Below are positions 18,821-27,868 of a DNA stretch of 64,000 bases, one piece after another. A program made the translations under genes and the position numbers. The DNA lies in the NCBI RefSeq assembly GCF_013185915.1, contig NZ_JAAZUH010000004.1:124001-188000 (forward strand). The letters run 5' to 3'. Positions within the stretch are counted from its first letter, which is position 1. Every line of letters starts with the position of its first letter. The notes under the pieces were generated by a model. The model saw nothing but the letters and a program-made list of their open reading frames with translations. It did no database searches and was not told where the DNA came from. The DNA comes from Stenotrophomonas bentonitica (GTDB taxonomy: Bacteria > Pseudomonadota > Gammaproteobacteria > Xanthomonadales > Xanthomonadaceae).

Positions 18821-21088
18821 ATGTTCTCGAACCGCACTGCCCACGGCCGTACTCCGTCCGTGCACCCCCTCGTACTCGCTCTTGCCGCCCTGCTGCCATT
18901 GACGGCCGCAGCCCAGGATGCCCCCGCCACCAAGGACCCGGTCGCGCTCGATACCCTGCAGGTCACGGCGCAGCGCCGTGTGGAAAACGCCAAGGACGTG
19001 CCGGTTTCGATCTCCGCCATCCAGGGTGAGAAGCTCGACGTACTCGGTTCGGCCGGTGACGACATCCGCTTCCTGTCGGCGCGCGTGCCGAGCCTGAACA
19101 TCGAATCGTCCTACGGTCGTGCCTTCCCGCGCTTCTACATCCGCGGCCTGGGCAATACCGATTTCGATCTGAATGCCTCGCAGCCGGTGTCGCTGGTGTA
19201 TGACGACGTGGTGCAGGAGAGCCCGCTGCTGAAGGGCTTCCCGCTGTTCGACCTGGCCGGCGTGGAAGTGCTGCGCGGCCCCCAGGGCACCCTGTTCGGG
19301 CGCAATACCCCCGCCGGCGTGGTCAAGTTCGACTCGGCCCGTCCGTCGCAGGACGCCGATGGGTACGTGAAGGTCTCCTACGGCACCTATGACACCTGGA
19401 ACACCCAGGCCGCGTACGGTGGCCCGCTGACCGACCGCTGGTCCGCACGCGTGTCGGCGCTGTACCAGCGCCGCGACAACTACGTCGACAACACCCGCCC
19501 GAACGCCCCGGCAGAGGGCTTTGAAGGCTATGACGAAGCCGCTGGTCGCGTGCAGTTCCTGTACGAAGGCGACGAGTTCGAAGCGCTGTTCAACCTGCAC
19601 AAGCGCAAGCTCAACGGCACCGCGCGCCTGTTCCGCGCCAACATCATCCAGCCGGGCAGCAATGCGCTGGTGGAAAATTTCGACCGCGACAAGGTCTCCA
19701 ACGACGGTGTGAACTTCTCCGAGCTGGAAACCTGGGGCGGCAGCGCACGCCTGCAGTGGAACCTGGGCAGCGTGACCCTGCACTCCATCACCGGCTATGA
19801 AACCGCCGAGTCGCTCAACCATGGCGATATCGACGGCGGCTACGGCGCCAGCTTCCTGGGTGCCGGCAACTACGGCCCGGGCTTCATTCCGTTCCCGTCC
19901 GAGTCGGCCGACGGTCTGCCGCACCACCGCCAGTGGACCCAGGAATTCCGCGTGGAATCCAACGAGTGGGGCCGCTTCGACTGGCAGGCCGGCGTGTTCT
20001 ACTTCGATGAAGACGTCACCATCGACAGCTTCAACTACGACTCGCTGACCCCGGGCAACCCGCAGACCGGCCACGCCGTGCAGAGCCAGCGCAACAAGGC
20101 GTGGGCGGCGTTCGCCTCCGGCGACTTCGACGTCACCGACAAGTTCAAGCTGCGCGGCGGCGTACGCTACACGCAGGACAAGAAGGACTTCACCGCCAGC
20201 GTGCTGCAGGCCGTGCCGGGCGGTACGCCGGTGAGCGGTCCGTACCTGGCCAACACCGATGTCGACGATGTCAGCTGGGACCTGAGCGGTGTCTACCAGG
20301 TCACCGACAACGTCAACACCTACGCCCGCGTGGCCAAGGGTTTCCGCGCACCGTCCATCCAGGGCCGCCTGGCCTTCGGTGGCGTTTCGCAGGCCGATTC
20401 GGAGAAGGTGATTTCGTACGAAGTGGGCGTCAAGGCCGACCTGTTCGACCGTCGCGCACGCCTGGGCTTCAACATCTTCCGCTACAACGTCGATGGCCAG
20501 CAGCTGATCGCCGTGGGCGGCGCCAACAATACCGCCACCCTGCTCAACGCCGACAAGACCATCGGCCAGGGCGCGGAGCTGGACTTCGAGGCCTACCTGA
20601 CCGACCACGTGCTGTTGACCCTGGGCAGCAGCTACAACGACACCGAGATCAAGGACCGCGACCTGGCGGTGGCGATCTGCGGCGGCGGCTGCACCATCAC
20701 CGACCCGACCACGGTGATCAACGGCGGCACCTACGCGCTGGTCAACGGCAATCCGCTGCCGCAGGCGCCGAAGTGGATCCACAACATGACCCTGCGCGCC
20801 GGCTTCCCGCTCAGCGACGCCAGCGAACTGTACGTGTACACCGACTGGGCCTACCGCAGCCCGGTGAACTTCTTCCTGTACGAGTCGCCGGAATTCCGCA
20901 GCCGCTCGTCGCTGGAAGGCGGCCTGCGCCTGGGCTACAACTGGGAATACGGCCAGTACGACGTGGCGGTGTTCGGTCGCAACCTGACCAACCAGACCCG
21001 CGTGGTCGGCGCGATCGACTTCAACAACCTGACCGGCTTCCTCAACGAGCCGCGTACGTTTGGCGTGGAGTTCACCTCGAAGTTCTGA
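18821..21088 (+). CDS. TonB-dependent outer-membrane receptor
   Basis: 755 residues: signal peptide (about 1-32, ending TAAAQD), a TonB box region (LDTLQVTAQRR), a plug domain with PRFYIRGLGNTDFD and the GPQGTLFGRNTPAGVV loop, then a 22-strand barrel ending in a C-terminal phenylalanine (EFTSKF). It has the architecture of siderophore or small-ligand receptors. A short cysteine-bearing loop (ICGGGCTI) is unusual within the barrel. No transporter or regulator is next to it, so the ligand is unknown. It is followed by a strong terminator. Confidence 0.9.
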   Translation: MFSNRTAHGRTPSVHPLVLALAALLPLTAAAQDAPATKDPVALDTLQVTAQRRVENAKDVPVSISAIQGEKLDVLGSAGDDIRFLSARVPSLNIESSYGRAFPRFYIRGLGNTDFDLNASQPVSLVYDDVVQESPLLKGFPLFDLAGVEVLRGPQGTLFGRNTPAGVVKFDSARPSQDADGYVKVSYGTYDTWNTQAAYGGPLTDRWSARVSALYQRRDNYVDNTRPNAPAEGFEGYDEAAGRVQFLYEGDEFEALFNLHKRKLNGTARLFRANIIQPGSNALVENFDRDKVSNDGVNFSELETWGGSARLQWNLGSVTLHSITGYETAESLNHGDIDGGYGASFLGAGNYGPGFIPFPSESADGLPHHRQWTQEFRVESNEWGRFDWQAGVFYFDEDVTIDSFNYDSLTPGNPQTGHAVQSQRNKAWAAFASGDFDVTDKFKLRGGVRYTQDKKDFTASVLQAVPGGTPVSGPYLANTDVDDVSWDLSGVYQVTDNVNTYARVAKGFRAPSIQGRLAFGGVSQADSEKVISYEVGVKADLFDRRARLGFNIFRYNVDGQQLIAVGGANNTATLLNADKTIGQGAELDFEAYLTDHVLLTLGSSYNDTEIKDRDLAVAICGGGCTITDPTTVINGGTYALVNGNPLPQAPKWIHNMTLRAGFPLSDASELYVYTDWAYRSPVNFFLYESPEFRSRSSLEGGLRLGYNWEYGQYDVAVFGRNLTNQTRVVGAIDFNNLTGFLNEPRTFGVEFTSKF

Positions 21089-21111
21089 TCGCGGTGTGAT
21101 CGGATGAAACG

Positions 21112-21146
21112 AGAACGGCGCGGAGAGATCCGCGCCGTTCTTGTTT
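21112..21146. terminator. Strong, probably bidirectional, rho-independent terminator
   Basis: AGAACGGCGCGGA-GAGA-TCCGCGCCGTTCT forms a perfect 13-base-pair stem with a 4-base loop, followed by TGTTT. It lies between the convergent TonB receptor and acid phosphatase genes. Confidence 0.88.
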
Positions 21147-21149
21147 ACG

Positions 21150-21989
21150 TCACAGCGCGCTGGCGGGCCTGATCTTCAGCACGCTCTCTTCGGCCGCGCA
21201 GTCGCGGCTGGAAACCACCCCAGCCTTTCGTGCCGCCGCGATCTCCTTGCGGGCGGCCAGCAGGTCGCTCTGGAACGCCGCGTTGTCATGCAGACGCGCC
21301 ACCGCCGCCGCACCCATGAAGCGGCCCTCCAGGATGTCGCTCTGCCAGTGCACGTTGCACACCAGCCGGCTTTCGCCGTAGTTGCGGCCACGTGCCTGGA
21401 TGGCGTCCGCACGCTCGGGCACGATTTCCGAGAGGATCAGGGCCCACGCCCAGCCGATCGAGGTGTGGCCGGAGGGGTAGGAGCCGTTCTTGCGCAGGCC
21501 GTCCTCATCTTCGGGCGTGCAGGTCGGTTCGCCGTTGACCATGAACGGCCGTTCCCGCTGGTAGTGGTGCTTGGCCGCGCGCGTGGCAGCGCTGGCGTCG
21601 ATCCGGCTGCGCTCCAGCAGGCGGTACAGCGCCGGGGTCTTCTCCGCATCCACATCCAGCCCGATCGCGCAGCTGAACTGGTTGGCGCCTTCTGGGAAAC
21701 CGAGCTCGGCGTCGCGGTGCGCCTGTTCCCAGCGCGGGCTGCCGCGCAGCGCGCGGGCCTCGCGGCTGACCTGTTCATCCAGCGCGAACCCGGCCGAACC
21801 CGCCAGCGGCGGCGCCGGCACCAGCGCCAGGCTGGCCGGCACGGCATCGGCGGCAAGGTAGCCCACCGCCTTGGTCACCACCGAGGCCTCCACCGGCGTG
21901 GCCGGGGCCGGTACCGAGGCGCAGCCCGCCAGAACCCCCAGCAGGGCGGTGGTCAGCAGGGGACGGAGGAGGGCGGTGGCAGAAGGCAT
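21150..21989 (-). CDS. Class A non-specific acid phosphatase, lipoprotein (PAP2 family)
   Basis: 279 residues with lipobox VLAGC (Cys23), so membrane-anchored in the periplasm or outer membrane. The three phosphatase motifs are intact: K-x6-RP in KHHYQRERP, PSGHT, and SR-x5-H-x3-D in SRLVCNVHWQSD. Class A enzymes such as PhoN remove phosphate from many organic esters. A longer in-frame start exists, but the signal peptide begins at this ATG. It converges on the TonB receptor through a shared terminator. Confidence 0.9.
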   Translation of the reverse strand: MPSATALLRPLLTTALLGVLAGCASVPAPATPVEASVVTKAVGYLAADAVPASLALVPAPPLAGSAGFALDEQVSREARALRGSPRWEQAHRDAELGFPEGANQFSCAIGLDVDAEKTPALYRLLERSRIDASAATRAAKHHYQRERPFMVNGEPTCTPEDEDGLRKNGSYPSGHTSIGWAWALILSEIVPERADAIQARGRNYGESRLVCNVHWQSDILEGRFMGAAAVARLHDNAAFQSDLLAARKEIAAARKAGVVSSRDCAAEESVLKIRPASAL

Positions 21990-22310
21990 GGGCGGGTCTC
22001 GACGTGCGTGAAGGCGGCATGATCGCAGCTTCGCGCCCGCCTGCCAGCCGCCGCAGGTCATGCCGCCAGACCCGGCACGGCGCGCTGCGCCGCAGCAGTG
22101 GGATTCGTTTCAAATGCGACGAACCCTGTACTGGGTCACGGACTGAGATCGCCAGCCGGCATAGCTTCTGCATCGGCGCCATCACCCGCCAGCCGGATCT
22201 GCATAGACAGCGTCGATGGCAAACGGGCGCCAACGCTCAGGGGGAAAACCAAAACGCGGTAGAGCGGGGCTCTGCCCCGCTACTCCCGCTGCCCAAACGG
22301 AGACGAAAGA
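21990..22310. other. Intergenic region with one SMAG element
   Basis: About 320 bases between divergent genes, so two promoters are expected. It holds a SMAG repeat at 22259-22283. I see no other clear structure and no gene. Confidence 0.5.
22259..22283. repeat. SMAG element, GCGGGG subclass
   Basis: GTAGAGCGGGGCTCTGCCCC completed by GCTAC; nearly a perfect palindrome. It lies 28 bases before the next start codon, so it may sit in the 5' untranslated region. Confidence 0.88.
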
Positions 22311-23192
22311 ATGCAAACCACTGCAGTGGGGAAGGGCATCGGCCTTGCCCTGGGACTCATGCTGGCGAGCACCAGCGCCCACGCCGCCGATGTGCTGGGC
22401 GTGGCGTTCGTGCACGGCACCGGCAAGCAGACCGATGCGCGCGCCGACTACTGGCAGCCGGGCATCATCGACACGGTGCGCCAGGGGCTGCCCAACAGCG
22501 CCAATTACACCGTGGTCAACTGCGACTTCGAGCAGTACATGTGGAAGCCCGAAGCCGCCGGCTGCCTGGCCGGCCAGCTCACCAGCTTCATCAACAGTCG
22601 GGGTATCACCAAGCTGGTGGTCATCACCCATTCCAACGGCGGAAACGTGGTGCGCTGGATCCTGTCCAACCCCACTTACGACAGCCGCTACCCGAAGCTG
22701 ATCCAGACCATCAGCAAGGTCACCGCGCTGGCGCCGTCGTCGGCCGGTACGCCGCTGGCCGACGCGGTGCTCAACGGCAACGCCTTCGAGGCCTCGGTGG
22801 GCTGGTTGCTGGGCTATCAGAACGACGCGGTCCGCATGCAGCAGGTGGGTTGGATGGCCACCTACAACGCGCAGAACCTGTACGGCACCGCCGGCCGCCC
22901 GGCCTTGCCCAAGCCGTTCCGCGCGGTGGTCGGCTCCGACGTGGAGTCGGCGGTATGGGACAGCAACAGCTACTGCGGTGGCTATGCGCAGAACGTGGGG
23001 CTGGAGCTCACCCAGAACTGGCTCAACAGCTGCTCCGACGGCTTCCTGGAGTGCAGCAGCCAGAGGGCGGCGGGCAGCGTGCTGTTCACCGACAAGGCGC
23101 GCACCAACGGCGCGGAGCCGCTCAGCCACAACCAGAGCCGCCGCGAATGCTTCGGCCTGGGCGCGATCCTGCGCAACGACCTGACCCTTTGA
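22311..23192 (+). CDS. Secreted alpha/beta-hydrolase (lipase-like)
   Basis: 293 residues with a signal peptide (about 1-26, cut near AHAAD). The fold shows VAFVHGTGKQTD (oxyanion-hole region) and LVVITHSNGGNVVRW with nucleophile Ser108 in H-S-N-G-G. Several cysteines (CDFEQY, CLAGQ, CGGY, CSDGFLEC) suggest disulfides, fitting an extracellular enzyme. The substrate is unknown; lipase or esterase is most likely. The stop is 10 bases before the DUF4785 gene, so the two are co-transcribed and probably act together. Confidence 0.75.
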   Translation: MQTTAVGKGIGLALGLMLASTSAHAADVLGVAFVHGTGKQTDARADYWQPGIIDTVRQGLPNSANYTVVNCDFEQYMWKPEAAGCLAGQLTSFINSRGITKLVVITHSNGGNVVRWILSNPTYDSRYPKLIQTISKVTALAPSSAGTPLADAVLNGNAFEASVGWLLGYQNDAVRMQQVGWMATYNAQNLYGTAGRPALPKPFRAVVGSDVESAVWDSNSYCGGYAQNVGLELTQNWLNSCSDGFLECSSQRAAGSVLFTDKARTNGAEPLSHNQSRRECFGLGAILRNDLTL

Positions 23193-23202
23193 GGAGCACG
23201 CC

Positions 23203-24357
23203 ATGACTTCACGACTGAGCTTGTCCCTGGCCGTGGCCTCTGCGGTCTTCGCGCTGCCGGTGCAGGCCGCGCAGCCGATGCCCGATGCGACCACCGAGCG
23301 TGCCCCGGTGCAGTTCGCCTGGGCGCTGGAGCCGACCCAGGCGCTGACCGCGCCGGCGCCCTTCACCGCGCTGAGCCGCAGCTACTGGGACACGGTGGAC
23401 GCCGCCAGCCTGCAACGCGGCCTGGAGCTGCCGCTGACCGCACCGGACGCGGTGATCCAGGTCAGCCCGGTGCAGGGCGCGCGCGCATTGGAGGTGGAGC
23501 AGTTGCAGGTGCGCGACCCCAACGGTGCGCAGGCGCTGGACACGGTGGTCGACACTCAACAGCTGCGTGCCGCCGGCATGGGCGTCAACGAGGGCAGCGC
23601 GATGGCGCGCACCGGCGCCAGCACGGCGGTGGGCAGCTACCGCCTGCAGGCGCCACAGGCCCAGGGCCGCTATGTGGTGCAGGTGCTGGAACCGAACAGC
23701 CCGATCGCATTGCAGCTGCAGGCCGACCGCCAGCAGGTGCTGGCCGGGGGCCGGGTAGCGCTTACCGCCCGCCTGCAGAACGATGGCGGCAGCGCGGCGT
23801 TGGCGGCAGGGCGCTCGGTGGCGCGGGTGCTGCCGGCGGCGGGCGAGGCCCTGCTGGTGGCGCCGGACGGCCGCAGCTGGCCGGTACCGCTGGTCGCAGG
23901 CAAGGACGGGCTGCGTGCACAGGTGACCATTCCCGAGGACATCGGCCAGGCGCAGGGCCTGTGGGAACTGCAGGCGTTCGTGACCGCGCAGGGCGTGCAG
24001 CGCGACGCCAAGGTGGCGTTCTCGGTGGCCCGGCCGACCGCGCGTTTCAGTGGGCAGGCCGCGGCGGATGCGGCGCAGCGCCAGGTACGGCTGCCGCTGC
24101 GGATCGGCGCGCCGGGGCGGTATGAGGCGCGCGGCACGCTGTATGCCACCGGGCCCGGGGGCACGCTGCGGCCAGTGGCGCAGGCGCACAGTGCGGCGTG
24201 GTTCGAGAGCGCCGGTGCGGGTGAGCTCACGCTGGCATTCGACAGCGTGGCCTTGCCCGGCGGCTATGCGGCGCCGTTCGAGCTGCGCGACCTGCAGTTG
24301 CTGGACCAGGGCCGGATGGCGCCGATCGAGACCAGGGCGGTGGCGGTCAGGTTCTGA
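23203..24357 (+). CDS. Secreted DUF4785-type protein paired with the hydrolase
   Basis: 384 residues with a signal peptide (about 1-22). It resembles the DUF4785 proteins of Xanthomonadaceae. The body looks like three beta-rich modules: an N-terminal region with SRSYWDTVDAASLQRGLELPL, a central immunoglobulin-like part (VLAGGRVALTARLQNDGG) and a C-terminal one ending in VAVRF. There is no catalytic motif and no cysteine. Given the shared operon it could be a chaperone, inhibitor or surface partner of the hydrolase (inference). Confidence 0.65.
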   Translation: MTSRLSLSLAVASAVFALPVQAAQPMPDATTERAPVQFAWALEPTQALTAPAPFTALSRSYWDTVDAASLQRGLELPLTAPDAVIQVSPVQGARALEVEQLQVRDPNGAQALDTVVDTQQLRAAGMGVNEGSAMARTGASTAVGSYRLQAPQAQGRYVVQVLEPNSPIALQLQADRQQVLAGGRVALTARLQNDGGSAALAAGRSVARVLPAAGEALLVAPDGRSWPVPLVAGKDGLRAQVTIPEDIGQAQGLWELQAFVTAQGVQRDAKVAFSVARPTARFSGQAAADAAQRQVRLPLRIGAPGRYEARGTLYATGPGGTLRPVAQAHSAAWFESAGAGELTLAFDSVALPGGYAAPFELRDLQLLDQGRMAPIETRAVAVRF

Positions 24358-24370
24358 TGGATTGCCGGGG

Positions 24371-24459
24371 AGCCACGCAGGGCGTGGCTCTACCGGGATA
24401 ACGAGCACGTGCGTGGGATAACCGGCACAGGCGGGGGTAGAGCCACGCCCTGCGTGGCT
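24371..24459. repeat. Inverted pair of SMAG elements, CCACGC subclass
   Basis: AGCCACGCAGGGCGTGGCTC+TAC (24371-24393) and GTAGAGCCACGCCCTGCGTG+GCT (24437-24459) are reverse complements 43 bases apart. They lie between two convergent genes and can form a large stem, probably acting as a transcription barrier. Confidence 0.9.
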
Positions 24460-24464
24460 GCGCA

Positions 24465-25286
24465 TCACCCCGCGAACGCGGTCAATCGCCCGTCATGCTC
24501 CACCACCTGGATCGGCCCACCGAATACCTCCGACAGCGGCCCGTCACGCAGCAGCTCCCCGCGCGTTCCATCGGCCGCAATCCGCCCACCGCGAAGCAGC
24601 ACCACGCGTTCGATCTCCGGAATCACTTCTTCGATGTGATGGGTCACCAGCACCAACGTGATGCCCTGCGCGGCCAAGGTGCGCATGGTAGCGATCAGAT
24701 GCTGGCGGGCCACCAGGTCCAGCCCGGTGGAGGGCTCGTCCAGCAACAGCGCCTGCGGGCGGTTGACCAGCGCCCGCGCGATCAGCACGCGGCGGGTCTC
24801 ACCGGCCGACAGCTCGGCGTAGCCCCGCTGCAGCAGCGGCAGTGCGCCGGTCAGGGCCAGGGTTTCGCGCACCCGGGCGCGCATCTCGTCGGTGACCTCG
24901 CGGAACGCCGGCACCACGAAGCTGGCGAAGAAGCCCGACAGCACCGCTTCCTCCACGGTCAGCCCGGGCATGTCCGACAGGTTGCTGCTCAGGTCGCCGG
25001 TGACGATGCCCAGCTGCGAGCGCAGCCGGTCCACCTGCCAGCGGTTCTGGCCGAGCACGCGCACCGCCACGGTGCCGTCGGCATGCGCCAGCGGGTACAG
25101 CTCGCGGGTGATGAGCTTGATGAAAGAGGACTTGCCGCAGCCGTTGGGGCCCAGCAGCGCGGTGTGCTGGCCCTGCGCGATGCGCAGGCTGAGGTCGTGC
25201 AGGACCCGCACCTGGCCGCGGATGACGCAGGCCCGGTCCAGTTCGATCAGGGGAGCGGCGGCCGACGGAGGGGTAGCAGCAGTCAT
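24465..25286 (-). CDS. Solitary ABC transporter ATP-binding protein
   Basis: 273 residues. Walker A is GPNGCGKSS (46-54), the signature is LSAGETRR, Walker B is ALLLDEPSTGLD and the switch is VTHH. The sequence resembles ModF-like or iron-complex ATPase subunits. No permease or binding protein gene is adjacent, so it either serves a remote transporter or acts without one. The ATG at 25286 starts the conserved region; an upstream in-frame start at 25367 is less likely. It is divergent from the desaturase gene. Confidence 0.85.
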   Translation of the reverse strand: MTAATPPSAAAPLIELDRACVIRGQVRVLHDLSLRIAQGQHTALLGPNGCGKSSFIKLITRELYPLAHADGTVAVRVLGQNRWQVDRLRSQLGIVTGDLSSNLSDMPGLTVEEAVLSGFFASFVVPAFREVTDEMRARVRETLALTGALPLLQRGYAELSAGETRRVLIARALVNRPQALLLDEPSTGLDLVARQHLIATMRTLAAQGITLVLVTHHIEEVIPEIERVVLLRGGRIAADGTRGELLRDGPLSEVFGGPIQVVEHDGRLTAFAG

Positions 25287-25434
25287 GAATGCGGGGGCAA
25301 TGCTCACGAAGGGGGAAAACAACTGAATGACTACGCAAAAATGGCACCAGACGGATGAAGTTTGCAACGTCTGGCCCCATCATGGCGGGAACTGCCCTGT
25401 TTCCCTGCTGGCCGATCCGGCCCGGAGTCCTGCG

Positions 25435-26637
25435 ATGCCCGACGTCCTCCTCAACTTCCTGACCGGCGGCGTCGTCGGCCTCGGCTGGTGGGGCATGGGG
25501 CTGGTGCTGCTGGTGTTCACCCAGCTCACCATCTTCGCCGTGACCCTGTACCTGCACCGCAGCCAGGCGCATCGCGGCGTGGACTTCCACCCGGCCATCG
25601 CGCACTTCTTCCGCTTCTGGACCTGGCTCACCACGTCCATGATCACCAAGGAGTGGGTGGCCATCCACCGCAAGCACCACGCCAAGGTGGAAACCGAAGA
25701 AGACCCGCACAGCCCGGTCACCAAGGGCATCGGCACGGTGTTCTGGCGTGGCGTGGAGCTGTACCGCGAAGCGCGTGGCATGCGCGCGGACATCGAGCAG
25801 TACGGCCGTGGCGCACCGGAAGACTGGATCGAGCGCCACCTGTACACCCCGCACGCCAACCTGGGCCCGGTCGCGCTGTTCGCGCTGAACCTGGTGCTGT
25901 TCGGCCTGCCCGGCGTCGCGCTGTGGGCGATCCAGATGGCCTGGATCCCGTTCTGGGCGGCCGGCGTGGTCAACGGCCTGGGCCACTGGTGGGGCTACCG
26001 CAACTTCGAGTCGGCCGACACCTCCACCAACCTCACGCCGTGGGCGTTCTGGATCGGTGGCGAAGAACTGCACAACAACCACCATGCCTTCCCCAGCTCG
26101 GCGCGCTTCTCGATGCGCCGCTGGGAGTTCGACATCGGCTGGGCCGCCATCCGTGGCCTGCAGGCCGTGCGTCTGGCCAAGGTGCTGCGCGTGGCGCCGA
26201 GCATGGACGTGCGCCCGAACATCGCCGTGCCCGATGCCGAAACCCTGAAGGCGCTGCTCTCGCACCGCTTCCAGGCGATGACCGACTACCAGCGCAACGT
26301 GTTCGTACCGGCCCTGCGCGAAGAAGCGGCCATGGCCGGTGCCAAGCTGCGCCAGCTGCTGCCGCGGCGCATGCGCCGTGGCCTGGTCAACGACGGCCGC
26401 TGGCTCAAGCCGGACTGCCGCGCCGAACTGAGCAGCTGGGTCGAACAGCGCCCGCGCATCCGCGTGCTGGTCGAACACCGCGCCCGCCTCTCGGCCCTGC
26501 TCGAAGCCCGTGGCAATGACGCCGCCGAACGCTTGAAGCTGCTGCAGGCCTGGTGCCACGAGGCCGAGGCCAGCGGCATCGCCGCGCTGCAGAACTACGC
26601 AGCGCGCCTGAAGGGCTACTCGTTGTCGGCGCACTGA
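25435..26637 (+). CDS. Acyl-CoA/acyl-lipid delta-9-type fatty acid desaturase
   Basis: 400 residues with membrane segments around 12-38 and 125-165. The three histidine boxes of di-iron desaturases are present: HRSQAH (41-46), HRKHH (78-82) and HNNHHAFP. The last roughly 140 residues are a charged helical extension beyond the desaturase core, rich in Arg and Leu. It should introduce a double bond into membrane acyl chains. GGAG lies 7 bases before the ATG. A small EF-hand gene follows three bases after the stop. Confidence 0.9.
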   Translation: MPDVLLNFLTGGVVGLGWWGMGLVLLVFTQLTIFAVTLYLHRSQAHRGVDFHPAIAHFFRFWTWLTTSMITKEWVAIHRKHHAKVETEEDPHSPVTKGIGTVFWRGVELYREARGMRADIEQYGRGAPEDWIERHLYTPHANLGPVALFALNLVLFGLPGVALWAIQMAWIPFWAAGVVNGLGHWWGYRNFESADTSTNLTPWAFWIGGEELHNNHHAFPSSARFSMRRWEFDIGWAAIRGLQAVRLAKVLRVAPSMDVRPNIAVPDAETLKALLSHRFQAMTDYQRNVFVPALREEAAMAGAKLRQLLPRRMRRGLVNDGRWLKPDCRAELSSWVEQRPRIRVLVEHRARLSALLEARGNDAAERLKLLQAWCHEAEASGIAALQNYAARLKGYSLSAH

Positions 26638-26640
26638 GCG

Positions 26641-26973
26641 GTGCGCCGGCGTTTCTGCTGCGCAGCGCTTCTGTTGCTGGCCACCACCGCGCAGGCCCAG
26701 GTCACCGACACCGGGACCTACCTGCAACGCATGGACGCAGACGGCGACGGCAAGGTGAGCGTGGAGGAGTACGTACAGTGGATGCTGTACGCCTTCGACC
26801 GCATGGACCGAAACGGCGATGGCGTGCTCAGCGCCGACGAACTGCCCGGCGGCAAGGGCAAGCCGATCACCCGCGAGCAGCAGCGCCAGACCATTGTCGA
26901 GCGCTTCCACAAGCAGGACGCCAACGGCGACGGGTTCCTGAGCGCGAAGGAACTCTCCGCGCCGCCGCGTTGA
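26641..26973 (+). CDS. Small exported EF-hand protein
   Basis: 110 residues from a GTG start placed 3 bases after the desaturase stop. Signal peptide about 1-19 (ending AQAQ). Three EF-hand loops are readable: [24 protein letters not shown] and [12 protein letters not shown], all with acidic residues at the expected calcium-binding positions. It probably binds Ca2+ in the periplasm. Its position suggests co-expression with the desaturase, but a functional tie is unknown. Very short distance to mutM downstream. Confidence 0.78.
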   Translation: MRRRFCCAALLLLATTAQAQVTDTGTYLQRMDADGDGKVSVEEYVQWMLYAFDRMDRNGDGVLSADELPGGKGKPITREQQRQTIVERFHKQDANGDGFLSAKELSAPPR

Positions 26974-26992
26974 ACATGGGACCCCCGTCGTA

Positions 26993-27805
26993 ATGCCCGA
27001 ACTTCCCGAAGTAGAAACCACCCGCCGTGGCCTGGCGCCGCACCTGGAAGGCCGCCGCGTGCACGGCGTCATCCTGCGCCGGCCGGACCTGCGCTGGCCG
27101 ATTCCCGACGAAATCGGCGCGCTGCTGCCCGGCCAGGCGATCGAAGGCGTGCGCCGGCGGGCCAAGTACCTGCTGCTGGATACCGCCATCGGCAGTGCGG
27201 TGCTGCACCTGGGTATGTCTGGCAGCCTGCGCGTACTACCGGGAGACACCCCGGTCCGCGCGCATGACCATGTCGACATCAGCCTCGACAACGGCCGCCT
27301 GCTGCGCTTCAACGACCCGCGCCGGTTCGGCAGCCTGCTGTGGCAGCCGGCCGGTGACACCCACCCGCTGCTGGCCGGACTGGGTCCGGAACCGCTGGAC
27401 GACGCCTTCGACGGCGACTACCTGTTCCAGCGCAGCCGCGGCCGCAGCGCCTCGGTGAAGACCTTCCTGATGGACCAGGCGATCGTGGTCGGGGTCGGCA
27501 ACATCTATGCCGCCGAAAGCCTGTTCATGGCTGGCATCAACCCGCTGCGTGAGGCCGGAAAGATCTCGCGTGAGCGCTACCAACGGCTGGCCACGGCGGT
27601 GAAGCAGATCCTGGGCCACGCCATCACTCGCGGCGGCACCACCCTGCGCGACTTCATCAGTCCAGACGGCGCGCCCGGCTATTTCGAGCAGGAACTGCTG
27701 GTGTACGGGCGTGAAGGCGAACCCTGCCGGCAGTGCGGCCGGCCCCTGCGCCACGCCACCATCGGCCAGCGTGCCAGCGTCTGGTGTGGGCACTGCCAAC
27801 GCTGA
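26993..27805 (+). CDS. mutM: Formamidopyrimidine-DNA glycosylase
   Basis: 270 residues. The N-terminal [13 protein letters not shown] supplies the catalytic proline (after Met removal) and Glu3; the C-terminus has a zinc finger C-x2-C-x16-C-x2-C ([20 protein letters not shown], then CGHC). It removes 8-oxoguanine and opened purines from DNA and cuts the abasic site. It follows the EF-hand gene by 19 bases and could be part of that transcript. Confidence 0.97.
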   Translation: MPELPEVETTRRGLAPHLEGRRVHGVILRRPDLRWPIPDEIGALLPGQAIEGVRRRAKYLLLDTAIGSAVLHLGMSGSLRVLPGDTPVRAHDHVDISLDNGRLLRFNDPRRFGSLLWQPAGDTHPLLAGLGPEPLDDAFDGDYLFQRSRGRSASVKTFLMDQAIVVGVGNIYAAESLFMAGINPLREAGKISRERYQRLATAVKQILGHAITRGGTTLRDFISPDGAPGYFEQELLVYGREGEPCRQCGRPLRHATIGQRASVWCGHCQR

Positions 27806-27868
27806 GGCGTAGCGCGCGCGGCACCAACGGGCGTTATAGTCGGGCAAACGTCACCGGCGGGGTGTGCG

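Noticed and set aside
25435..26637. Transposase annotation for the desaturase C-terminal extension
   Set aside because: The protein has three intact histidine boxes and membrane segments of a desaturase; the tail shows no DDE motif or inverted repeats around it.
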